A stretch of DNA of 64,000 nt from BOG-931 sp963781725 (GTDB lineage: Bacteria; Pseudomonadota; Alphaproteobacteria; Rhizobiales; Xanthobacteraceae): NCBI GenBank assembly GCA_963781725.1, contig CAWAGV010000002.1, positions 806,001 to 870,000 of the forward strand. The letters run 5' to 3'. A program made the translations under genes and the position numbers. The notes under the pieces were generated by a model. It was given only the letters and a program-made list of their open reading frames with translations, did not search any database and had not been told where the DNA came from. Of the stretch, positions 22,795-31,305 are shown one piece after another; the stretch's first letter is position 1; every line of letters begins with the position of its first letter.

Positions 22795-23158
22795 GCAGAC
22801 GTCCCACAACTTATGGCTACAAACGGCCGGCTTGAACGCGCCGAAAGTTGCAGCCCACCCCAACTAGAGGGGTGCAGGTCTTCCTGCATTATGGGGAGGC
22901 CCGCCAACGGCTGACCCTGATTACTTCCCCACCAGTCCCCTCGGTCCGTCATAAATGTACCGGGGGCCACCTTTTTGGCCAACTCACGCTTTCTTACCGA
23001 CTGTTACCGTGATGTAGCCGCACTGCAGCCGGCGCCGTGCCGCAAATGTGACAGGCGCTGCAAGCCGCCTTGTCATCTTGTCCGGGCCCGCCGCCGGACA
23101 CCTTGGCGGCTCAGGCCGCAATCGTATCGAAATAATACTATAGGTATATCAACAGTTT

Positions 23159-23176
23159 GGGCCGCAATTGCGGCCC
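23159..23176. other. Perfect 18-base palindrome downstream of ftsZ
   Basis: GGGCCGCAATTGCGGCCC is fully self-complementary and lies about 70 bases past the true ftsZ stop. It could be a terminator stem, but no T run follows on the minus strand. The whole 452-base gap 22795-23246 has no gene; it also holds a small hairpin (TGCAGG-TCTT-CCTGCA near 22872-22888) and presumably the lpxC promoter. Confidence 0.5.
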
Positions 23177-23246
23177 ACCCTGCACGACTGCAAATGACCT
23201 CAGGTCAATCCAGGCACCGCCGTGCTGCGGCGGCGCCTGGCCGGAT

Positions 23247-24997
23247 TCAGTTCGCCTGGCGGCGCAGGAACGCCGGGATATCGAGATGGTCCTCTTCACT
23301 GGAGTTATGCACAGGGGCTTGCCGGCCGTGCTGGTCGAGCCCCTGCGGCGCGCTTGGGGCGCTCCTTGGGAGGACGGACGCCTGGCATATTCAGAAACCG
23401 GTTCCGGGCGCTCCTGCGGACGCGGCGCCGGCCGCCCGGCCAGACGCTCCGCCGGCTGCGGCATGCCCGGCATTTTCGGTGCCGGCGCCTGGGGTTCGTC
23501 CTCATGCTGGCGGCGGCCAAGACCGCCGACCGAGGCGATCCGCTGCAACAGCGACATGCGCTGGCCAACCGGATGCTCCTCGTGGACAGCCTCGCCGCGC
23601 TTGGCGCGGATTTCATTTTGCGCCGGCATCGGCAGCTCATCGATGCGCGGCATGCGCGGCCCGCGCGAAGCAGGCCGCTCGGCCGCCGGCGGAATGAACG
23701 CCTCCGGCTCCTGCGTCTGTTCAGGACCGCTGGCGGGCGGGTCGATGAACAGGGAAGGCTTGGGAGCAAGCGGACGGATCGTCACCTCGTCGCTGGCGCC
23801 CTGCGGCAGGATCGCAGCGGCGATTGCCGCTTTGGCCACCGAGGAGATCGAGGCCGGTGCGGCCGGAGCCGGCATCGGTGCCGGCGCAATCGGCGCCGGT
23901 GCGGCGGCCCGCAAGGGCTCGGCTGCCTGAACGCGTTCGACGATGCTGCGCTGGCTCTCGGCCCGCATCCGCTGCGCGACCTCGGCGATACGCTGCTCGG
24001 CCTGAGGCAATGCTGCCGGACGCTGCGCGACCGCATGATCGATACCGGTGGCGACAACGGAGACGCGGATGATGCCGTCGAGGCTTTCGTCGAAGGTGGC
24101 GCCGACGATGATGTTGGCCTCCTGATCGACTTCCTCGCGGATGCGGGTCGCGGCTTCGTCGACTTCGTAGAGCTTGAGGTCGCGGCCGCCGGTGATCGAG
24201 ATCAGCAGGCCGCGGGCGCCCTTCATCGAGGCGTCGTCGATCAGCGGATTGGAGATCGCAGCCTCGGCCGCGGTCATCGCCCGCTTGTCGCCTTCGGCCT
24301 CGCCGGTGCCCATCATCGCTTTGCCCATTTCGCGCATCACGGCGCGTACGTCGGCGAAGTCGAGATTGATCAGGCCTTCCTTGACCATCAGGTCGGTAAT
24401 GCAAGCGACGCCGGAGTAGAGGACCTGGTCGGCCATCGCGAAGGCGTCTGCGAACGTCGTCTTCTCGTTGGCGACCCGGAACAGATTCTGGTTCGGGATG
24501 ATGAGAAGGGTATCGACGCTTTTCTGCAATTCGGCGATGCCGGCTTCGGCGGTGCGCATGCGGCGCTGGCCTTCGAAGTGGAACGGCTTGGTGACCACGC
24601 CGACGGTCAGGATACCGAGATCGCGCGCGACTTTTGCAATCACCGGAGCGGCACCGGTGCCGGTGCCGCCGCCCATGCCCGCAGTGACGAACACCATGTG
24701 CGCGCCGGAAAGGTGGTCGCGGATCTCGTCGAGTACCTCTTCGGCGGCGGCGCGGCCGACTTCGGGCTGCGATCCGGCGCCGAGGCCTTCGGTGACCTGC
24801 ACACCCATCTGCACGATGCGCTCGGCTTTCGCCGTGGTGAGCGCCTGCGCATCGGTATTGGCGACGACAAAGTCGACGCCCTGCAAACCGGCGGTGATCA
24901 TGTTGTTGACGGCATTGCCACCCGCGCCGCCGACCCCGAATACGGTAATGCGGGGCTTGAGCTCTCGGATGTCGGGGATGTTCAGGTTGATAGTCAT
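23247..24997 (-). CDS. ftsZ: Cell division GTPase FtsZ (frameshift before the C-terminal peptide as read)
   Basis: Starts at ATG 24997 after AAGGAAGAAGAGG. The GTPase domain has GVGGAGGNAVNNM and the tubulin signature GGGTGTGAAP, followed by a long Pro/Ala/Arg-rich linker typical of Rhizobiales. The frame used up to YARRPSSQG (about 23360) runs on to 23138 with a meaningless tail. The conserved end PQGLDQHGRQAPVHN…DIPAFLRRQAN with stop at 23247-23249 is one frame away. The shift equals one missing base somewhere in 23342-23375. With it restored the protein has about 583 residues. The C-terminal peptide binds FtsA and other partners, so the gene cannot be broken in a living cell; a sequence error is likely. 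Confidence 0.93.
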
Positions 24998-25094
24998 GGT
25001 TGCCTCTTCTTCCTTGCGCAGGCGCTGTCAACGCCCTGCCCCGGCCGATCCGCCATCGGCCGTTGGTACATTTGAGCTTCGCGTCTGGGGGCCA

Positions 25095-26417
25095 TCAGAA
25101 ACTCTCGCGAAGCCATCGTCCGACACGGACGAAGTAACCGCCCGTAGCTGTCCTGGGATACCGCCGGCCGCGCGGCTCGAAATGTTCGAGATGCGCTGCC
25201 TGCGGGTAGACCAAAAGTCCCGCCGCGACCGCAAATGCCGCGCCTTTGGCGGCATCCGGCAGCCCGGCAATACCGAGCGGCCGTCCGATACGGACCGGGC
25301 GGCCGAGAATACGTGTGGCGAGATCGGTGAGGCCGGTGAGCTGGCTCGCACCGCCGGTGAGGATCACGCGGCCGCGCGGATCGGATGCCAACGCTGATTT
25401 GGCGAGCCGGTCACGCACCATTTCGAGGATTTCTTCGACGCGCGGCTTGATGATCTGCACCAGCGTCGCCCGCGAAACGAACTGCGTCTGTTCGCGCTCG
25501 TCGTCGTTGATCGGCGGCACCGTGATCATGTCGCGCTCATCCGAGCCGCCGGCGATCACGCTGCCGTAGAGCGTCTTCATGCGCTCGGCGTCGGAGACCC
25601 GCGCGTTCAAGCCACGCGCCAGGTCCATGGTGACGTGCTGGCCGCCGAGCGCAAAACCGTCGAGATGCACAAAGCGCCCGTGGGCAAACACCGCGATGGT
25701 GGTGGTGCCGGCGCCCATATCGACAACAGCCGCGCCGAGATCGCCCTCGTCATCGGCAAGGACCGACAGGCCGGCGACATACGGGCTCGCCACCATGGCT
25801 TCGACGTCGAGATGGCAGCGCTCGACCGCGAGCATCAGATTGCGCGCCGCTGCGACATCGGTCGTCGCAATGTGCATATCGACGCCGAACTTGGCGCCAA
25901 GCATGCCGCGCGGATCGCGAATGCCTTCGTTGCCGTCGATTGAGTAGCCGATCGGCATCGAATGCAGCACGGCGCGGCCGTCGCGTTGCGATTGCCGGCC
26001 GCCGGCCGCGAGCACGCGGGCGATATCGCCGTCGGAAACACCCGAGCCGATGATCTCGACGTCGGCGCCGAACAATTCCCCGCCAAGCCGTCCGGCCGAA
26101 ATCGACAGCACGACAGACTCGATTTCGACTTTGGCCATGCGCTCGGCAGCATCGACCGCCTGGCGGATGGCTTCCTCGGCCTGGACCAGGTTGACGACGC
26201 CGCCGGCCTTCATGCCGCGCGCGCCGGTGTGGCCGAAACCGACGACTTCCACGGTGTGGCTGCGGCGGGTCAAAACCTGTTGCGGCCCTTGCGGGCGGAG
26301 CCGGCCGATCAGGCAGGCGATCTTGCTCGAACCGATATCGAGCGCGGCGACCAGCGCGCTCTTGCGCGGCGAGATCGGCTTCATTTTCGGAGTCAAGCCG
26401 TAATGGAGAGCGTTCAT
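25095..26417 (-). CDS. ftsA: Cell division protein FtsA
   Basis: 440 residues, actin-like ATPase that tethers FtsZ to the membrane. Phosphate-binding motifs are visible: DIGSSKIACLIGR (about 26-38) and DMGAGTTTIAVFAHGRF, with the adenosine motif ILTGGASQLTGL. The extreme C-terminus RVGRWLRESF is the amphipathic membrane-targeting helix. It overlaps ftsQ by 4 bases (26414-26417), indicating translational coupling, and ftsZ follows after about 97 bases. Confidence 0.96.
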   Translation of the reverse strand: MNALHYGLTPKMKPISPRKSALVAALDIGSSKIACLIGRLRPQGPQQVLTRRSHTVEVVGFGHTGARGMKAGGVVNLVQAEEAIRQAVDAAERMAKVEIESVVLSISAGRLGGELFGADVEIIGSGVSDGDIARVLAAGGRQSQRDGRAVLHSMPIGYSIDGNEGIRDPRGMLGAKFGVDMHIATTDVAAARNLMLAVERCHLDVEAMVASPYVAGLSVLADDEGDLGAAVVDMGAGTTTIAVFAHGRFVHLDGFALGGQHVTMDLARGLNARVSDAERMKTLYGSVIAGGSDERDMITVPPINDDEREQTQFVSRATLVQIIKPRVEEILEMVRDRLAKSALASDPRGRVILTGGASQLTGLTDLATRILGRPVRIGRPLGIAGLPDAAKGAAFAVAAGLLVYPQAAHLEHFEPRGRRYPRTATGGYFVRVGRWLRESF

Positions 26418-27382
26418 GCGTCGCCCCCCTTCTTCTTTTTCTTGTTGGCGGACAGCGCTTCGTCACGCGCCTGCGCTACGGCATCGGACAGCCGCACGGT
26501 CACGCGATCGGGCAGCCGCAGATCGACCACGGTGATGTCGCGGGTCAGCAGCTTCTTGTCATGGTCGAGCTGGACCAGCCGCTTGAGCGCGCCGTCGACA
26601 TCGGTCTCCGGCAGCCGCACATCGATGCCGTTGAGCAGCCGCAAATTCCAGCGCCGCTCCGCAACCAGGATCGACGCGCGCACCAGGGTACGAACGTCCG
26701 GGTAGCGGCCGAGTATGTTGAGAAAATCCTTGGCGTTGTGTTCCGCGCCTTTGCCGATCACGACCGGCAGGCCGATGTAACGGCCTTCGACGAAATGTTC
26801 GAGGACGGTGCCGTCGTCGGCGACGACGCTGACGCGCCCATCCTTCTGCCATAGTGCGAAGGCCTGGCGCTCGGTGATCGTGATCTGCAGACGGTCGGGA
26901 TAAAGCTTGAGCACCGCGGCGTCGCCGATCCACGGATTGGCCATCAGCTTGGCGCGCGCCGCATCGGCATCGAGAAACAGCAGCGAAGCATTGCCGGTGA
27001 CGCCGGCAGTGGTGAGGATTTCCTCGCGGCTGACCTCTTTTGCGCCGGTCAGCGAAACCGCGGCGATGCGGAACCCGGCGGCATTGGCGGCGGCGTCGCG
27101 CGCGCTCTTGAATCCGTCGACGACATCCGCGACGTGTCCGCCCCGCACCACGCCGTAAGCCAGCGACCCGCCGATCAGCAGAATTGTTCCGATAACGCCG
27201 GCGCCCCGGGGCAGCGGCAGCCGGCGCACGCGTACGGTCCAGCGCGCGATCAATCCGGCATAGGCGTGGAACCAGTCCGGTGCGGAAATCAGGCGGCGGC
27301 GCGGCAAAACGCGGACGCGCGAACGGCCCGGTTGGTAATCAACCGCGCCGGCCCCTTTTTCCCCTGATGGCCCCGACCGCAT
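26414..27382 (-). CDS. ftsQ: Cell division protein FtsQ
   Basis: 322 residues from ATG 27382, whose A is the last base of the ddlB stop (TGATG overlap); an upstream ATG at 27415 would overlap ddlB by 34 bases. A basic cytoplasmic N-terminus is followed by one membrane helix (GVIGTILLIGGSLAYGVV), the POTRA domain (FRIAAVSLTGAKEVSREEI), the beta domain and a Lys-rich end KKKKKGGDA. FtsQ links the early ring to FtsL/FtsI/FtsW. Confidence 0.94.
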   Translation of the reverse strand: MRSGPSGEKGAGAVDYQPGRSRVRVLPRRRLISAPDWFHAYAGLIARWTVRVRRLPLPRGAGVIGTILLIGGSLAYGVVRGGHVADVVDGFKSARDAAANAAGFRIAAVSLTGAKEVSREEILTTAGVTGNASLLFLDADAARAKLMANPWIGDAAVLKLYPDRLQITITERQAFALWQKDGRVSVVADDGTVLEHFVEGRYIGLPVVIGKGAEHNAKDFLNILGRYPDVRTLVRASILVAERRWNLRLLNGIDVRLPETDVDGALKRLVQLDHDKKLLTRDITVVDLRLPDRVTVRLSDAVAQARDEALSANKKKKKGGDA

Positions 27383-28296
27383 CAGCGGTTGATCGAGGCG
27401 TCCTCCACCATCCATCGCACCAGCTCATCGAACGAGATGCCGACATACGCAGCCAGCTCAGGCACAAGCGAAGTTTCAGTCATGCCCGGTTGTGTGTTCA
27501 CCTCGAGACAGACAAGCTCACCCGTTCCCCGATCGTCATAGCGAAAGTCCGCGCGGCTCACGCCGCGGCAGCCGAGCGCGTTATGGGCAGCCAGACTCAA
27601 TCTGCGGACTTCCTGGTAAACATTTGGTAAAATTTGCGCCGGAAGGACGTGTTTGGAGCCGCCGGCGGCATACTTTGCCTCGTAGTCGTAGAATCGCGTC
27701 GCCGGCACGATTTCGATCACGTCCAGCGCCCGGTCGCCGAGCACAGCGCAGGTGAGTTCCTTGCCGGGGATGTAACGTTCGACCAGCACCTTGTCGCCGA
27801 ATGCCCAGTCGTCGCGGAAAAGCTCCTGCGGCGGCGTGGAATGTTCCTTTGTGACGATGAAAACGCCGACGCTGGAACCCTCGGCGACCGGCTTGATGAC
27901 ATAGGGCGGCGGCATGGCGTGGCTTTTGGCCGCTTCCAGCCGCGACATCACCCGGTCTTCGGCGACCGGCACGCCGGCGGCGCGGAAGAACAGTTTGGCG
28001 TAGTCCTTCTGCATGGCCACGGATGAGGCCATGACCCCGGAGTGGCTATAGGGAATACCCAGGATTTCGAGGAGGCCCTGCAAGGTTCCATCTTCGCCGG
28101 GACGCCCGTGCAATACGTTGAGAGCCACGTCCGGCTTCGCCGCCTTGAGGGAGGCAGCAATGTCACGGGTCACGTCGATGGCCGTGACCTGGTAACCGGC
28201 CCGCACCAGCGCGTCCGCACAGGCCTTGCCGGAGCGCAGCGATACTTCGCGCTCCGCCGACCACCCACCCATCAAAACAGCGACGTGTTTCGCCAT
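27382..28296 (-). CDS. ddlB: D-alanine--D-alanine ligase
   Basis: 304 residues starting MAKHVAVLMGG, which matches the conserved Ddl N-terminus; the longer frame from 28344 lacks conservation. ATP-grasp motifs: VLHGRPGEDGTLQG, YSHSGVMASSVAMQKD, VIKPVAEGSSVGV and CLEVNTQPGMTETS near the C-terminus. It joins two D-Ala for the MurF substrate. The gene begins 121 bases after the inserted monooxygenase and overlaps the ftsQ start. Confidence 0.95.
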   Translation of the reverse strand: MAKHVAVLMGGWSAEREVSLRSGKACADALVRAGYQVTAIDVTRDIAASLKAAKPDVALNVLHGRPGEDGTLQGLLEILGIPYSHSGVMASSVAMQKDYAKLFFRAAGVPVAEDRVMSRLEAAKSHAMPPPYVIKPVAEGSSVGVFIVTKEHSTPPQELFRDDWAFGDKVLVERYIPGKELTCAVLGDRALDVIEIVPATRFYDYEAKYAAGGSKHVLPAQILPNVYQEVRRLSLAAHNALGCRGVSRADFRYDDRGTGELVCLEVNTQPGMTETSLVPELAAYVGISFDELVRWMVEDASINR

Positions 28297-28417
28297 GGAC
28301 TGCCGGCTACGTCGGCCGGCCCCCTGATTCGCATGGCTCACCAATAGAATCGACTATTGGCGAAAAATCGAGGTTTTTTAGCTGCCGGCGCGACTTTTAG
28401 CGGCGGACCAGGCAGGC

Positions 28418-29620
28418 TTAGCGATTAACAAGATTCGGGATTTCGGCGCCGTCATAAAGCCAGGACAGGCAATCGAAGACATGCGCCTCGTCCCAGCGGG
28501 CCACGGTCGCATTGCGCACCTCCCGCTCGATGCCGTCGTCGAGATGATAGAATGCGTGCCAAAGGGTCCGGGATTCGAGCTGGACCCGCGCGGTTCGCAG
28601 CAGCCGTGCCGCTTCGAACTGGCGGAAAGCCGACGAAAAGTCGCCGCCACTGCCGTGGATAAGCTCGGCAAGGCAAAGGCCGTCTTCAATGGCCATGCCG
28701 GCGCCCTGCGCCAGCGACTGCAACGGCGCGTGCGCGGCGTCGCCGAGCAGAACGACGCGGCCTTTGTGCCAGTGGCGCGCCGGATCGCGGTCGGCGATGG
28801 AACGCCGCCACTGCAGGTCCATCATGCCGCTCAGCGCCCTCATTGATGGATGGGTGTTGCGATAGGCGTGATCGAGCTCGGCGCGGGCGGCGGCGGCATC
28901 GAGCTTCTCGGCGTGCGCCGGTGTGCGGAACACGTTGACGATGTTGAATTCCTTGCCGTGACGCAGCGGATAATGAACGACGTGGCAGCCCGGCCCGCCC
29001 CACAGCACGACACAATCGCGCGGAACATCGGCGCGCAACGCGTCGATCGGCACGATCGTGCGCAGCGCGACGTAACCGACCGGCCTCGGTTCGCCGTCAT
29101 CGATCAGCGCGCCGCGGAACAGCGAACGAAAACTATCTGCCGCGATAAGCGCCTCACCCGTAAATGTTCTGCCGTCCGCCGTCGTGACGGCAACGCTATC
29201 GCCGCGATCCTCGAAGCCGGTCACCATGGCATCGGAGACAAGCGCGATGGCGTCGTACTGGCGGCAGGCATCAAGCAGAACGTTATGCAGATCGATACGG
29301 TGAACGACGATGTAGGGATATCCAAAGCGCGCGCGGAATGAAGCGCCGGTTGGGATCCGCACCAGTTCCTTGCCGTCGAGCGCATCGAGCATCAAGACTG
29401 CGACGGGAGAATCCGACACCGCCAGAACCTGCTCCATCAGGCCAAGCCGCTCGAACACGTGAAAGACATTCGGCCCGAACTGGATGCCGTAGCCGATGGC
29501 GCCGAATTCCGGCGCGCCTTCGAGCACGCGCGACGGCCGGCCGCGTTTCGCCAAGGCCAGCGCCGCGGTCAGCCCGCCAAGCCCGCCACCGACGATGAGA
29601 ATGGGTTCACTCAGCGACAT
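28418..29620 (-). CDS. FAD-dependent aromatic-ring monooxygenase (salicylate/3-hydroxybenzoate hydroxylase type)
   Basis: 400 residues. The FAD site has PILIVGGGLGGLTAALALAK at the N-terminus, and RVVLLGDAAHAPLQSLAQGA is the second FAD motif of class A flavoprotein hydroxylases. HRIDLHNVLLDA is the usual middle segment. It would hydroxylate an aromatic acid with NAD(P)H and oxygen. Unusually it sits inside the dcw block, 9 bases after murB and 121 before ddlB, on the same strand, and so is likely cotranscribed. No division role is known for this family. Confidence 0.88.
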   Translation of the reverse strand: MSLSEPILIVGGGLGGLTAALALAKRGRPSRVLEGAPEFGAIGYGIQFGPNVFHVFERLGLMEQVLAVSDSPVAVLMLDALDGKELVRIPTGASFRARFGYPYIVVHRIDLHNVLLDACRQYDAIALVSDAMVTGFEDRGDSVAVTTADGRTFTGEALIAADSFRSLFRGALIDDGEPRPVGYVALRTIVPIDALRADVPRDCVVLWGGPGCHVVHYPLRHGKEFNIVNVFRTPAHAEKLDAAAARAELDHAYRNTHPSMRALSGMMDLQWRRSIADRDPARHWHKGRVVLLGDAAHAPLQSLAQGAGMAIEDGLCLAELIHGSGGDFSSAFRQFEAARLLRTARVQLESRTLWHAFYHLDDGIEREVRNATVARWDEAHVFDCLSWLYDGAEIPNLVNR

Positions 29621-29629
29621 GATCGAACG

Positions 29630-30565
29630 TTAGCACGCGCGCCGGTTCTCGTTCACCACGCCGATTCGCTCGATTTCCCATTGCAGTTCGACGCCGGAAT
29701 CCTCCCTGACGCGCTTGCGAACCGCCTCGCCAAGATTCTCGATATCGGCAGCCGTTGCATCGCTGCGGTTGATCAGGAAATTGCAGTGCAGTTCGGAAAC
29801 TTGCGCGCCGCCGACCTTCATACCGCGGCAGCCGGCAGCGTCGATCAATTGCCACGCTTTCCCGCCCGGCGGGTTCTTGAACGTCGAACCGCCGGTGCGG
29901 CTCTTGATCGGCTGTGTCGCCTCGCGCAACTCGGTGATCTTGTCCATCTCGGCGGCAATGACCGCCGGATCGCCGCGCTCACCTTGGTACAAAGCATACG
30001 TGAAGATGAAATCGCCGGGCACGCCGCAGTGGCGATAGGTGTAGCCCATGTCGCTATTCTTCAGCGCACGCACATTGCCTTTGCGATCGACCGCGCGGGC
30101 CTCGATCAAGGCATCCTTGGTTTCCCGCCCATAAGCGCCGCCGTTCATGCGCAATGCGCCGCCGACGCTGCCGGGAATGCCGCGCATGAACGCCAGCCCG
30201 GCAATGCCGGCATCCTGCGCCGCGCGCGCAACTTTGACATCGGGAACCGCGGCGCCGGCATGAACGCGCAGGCCATCGACCCTGACTTCATTGAAGCCCC
30301 GGCCCAGCCGGATGACGACGCCCGGCACGCCGCCGTCGCGGACGATGAGATTGGAGCCGAGCCCGATCACGGTCGCCGGAATTTCCGCGGGCAAATTCGC
30401 CATGAAACCGGCGAGATCGAACTCGTCTTCCGGCATAAACAAAAGCTGCGCCGGACCGCCGACACGAAACCACGTCAGCTCGGCAAGCGACTGGTTCGGC
30501 AATAACCGGCCGCGCAAATCCGGCATTGTCGCTTTCAGATCGGGGGCAATGTCCGGAAAGCTCAT
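29630..30565 (-). CDS. murB: UDP-N-acetylenolpyruvoylglucosamine reductase
   Basis: 311 residues, type I/II compact form. FAD-binding segments LTWFRVGGPAQLLF, VIGLGSNLIVRDGGV and GIPGSVGGALRMNGGAYG are clear, and GSTFKNPPGGKAWQLIDAAG carries the proton-donor Ser region. MurB reduces UDP-GlcNAc-enolpyruvate to UDP-MurNAc in the cytoplasm. Its ATG overlaps the stop of the preceding amidotransferase gene by 4 bases (30562-30565), so its translation is probably coupled to that gene. Confidence 0.96.
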   Translation of the reverse strand: MSFPDIAPDLKATMPDLRGRLLPNQSLAELTWFRVGGPAQLLFMPEDEFDLAGFMANLPAEIPATVIGLGSNLIVRDGGVPGVVIRLGRGFNEVRVDGLRVHAGAAVPDVKVARAAQDAGIAGLAFMRGIPGSVGGALRMNGGAYGRETKDALIEARAVDRKGNVRALKNSDMGYTYRHCGVPGDFIFTYALYQGERGDPAVIAAEMDKITELREATQPIKSRTGGSTFKNPPGGKAWQLIDAAGCRGMKVGGAQVSELHCNFLINRSDATAADIENLGEAVRKRVREDSGVELQWEIERIGVVNENRRAC

Positions 30566-31275
30566 GCGGCTTTATCCAGCGCAACACGATCGAGCCACGC
30601 CGACAGCACGGCGCGGCCGGCGGCCGCTGTCGCTGCGCCATGCTGCTTCGCCTGATCGCGCAGGCTTCGCGGATCGATGCCGGCTTTGCCGAGTTCGACG
30701 GTATGACCGATGAGCCATCGTTCAAGCTGCGCGGGCTCGGTCTCGATGTGAAATTGCAGCGCGAACTGCGAAGGCATGCGCGAGAACGCCTGCACCGGAC
30801 AATGCACCGTCGAAGCCAGCCGCTCGCAGCCGGCGGGCAAGTCGCAATTATCGCCGTGCCAATGCAGCACCGGCACCGCGCCCAGCGGCCCGAGCACGGA
30901 CGCCTTTCCTGCATCGGTCAGCGTCAGCGGCGCCCAACCGATTTCCTTGACCGGCCCCGGCGCCACCCGTGCACCAAGGGCGGCTGCCATCATTTGCGCG
31001 CCGAGGCAGATACCAAGCATTGGCTTGTTGGCGCGCAGCCGTGCGGCAACGGCAGCGACTTCACCGGCGATGAACGGATAAGTCTCGGCCTCGTAGACGC
31101 CGATCGGACCGCCGAGCACGATGACAAGGTCCGGCGCGACAAGCGCCGTCGCTTCAATCTGCTCAACGCCGGCATCGAGATAGCGAACGTCATAGCCGCG
31201 CGCGGCGACGAGCGGGGCAAGTGACCCGAGATCCTCGAATGCGACGTGACGGACGGCGAGGCAGGTCTTCGACAT
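30562..31275 (-). CDS. Class I glutamine amidotransferase-like protein (GMP-synthase GATase type)
   Basis: 237 residues. The nucleophile elbow is GICLGAQ (Cys90), with His176 and Glu178 in LQFHIETE completing the triad; VLGGPIGVYEAETYPFI is the oxyanion-hole segment. The protein therefore looks catalytically intact. Stand-alone members of this group act on glutamine or gamma-glutamyl compounds, and no partner synthetase is fused. It lies between murC (30-base gap) and murB (4-base overlap). In other bacteria amidation of peptidoglycan or lipid II precursors uses GATase-family GatD, but GatD pairs with MurT, which is not seen here. Role in the wall is speculative. Confidence 0.85.
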   Translation of the reverse strand: MSKTCLAVRHVAFEDLGSLAPLVAARGYDVRYLDAGVEQIEATALVAPDLVIVLGGPIGVYEAETYPFIAGEVAAVAARLRANKPMLGICLGAQMMAAALGARVAPGPVKEIGWAPLTLTDAGKASVLGPLGAVPVLHWHGDNCDLPAGCERLASTVHCPVQAFSRMPSQFALQFHIETEPAQLERWLIGHTVELGKAGIDPRSLRDQAKQHGAATAAAGRAVLSAWLDRVALDKAA

Positions 31276-31305
31276 AAACCGAAACTCTTAGCGGAGCACT
31301 CACTA

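Noticed and set aside
23342..23375. Programmed -1 frameshifting in ftsZ
   Set aside because: No X XXY YYZ slippery site in the correct frame at the junction, and no precedent known to me for ftsZ; an indel error is simpler.
23222..25075. 617-codon plus-strand frame opposite ftsZ
   Set aside because: Antisense shadow of ftsZ; no recognisable protein.
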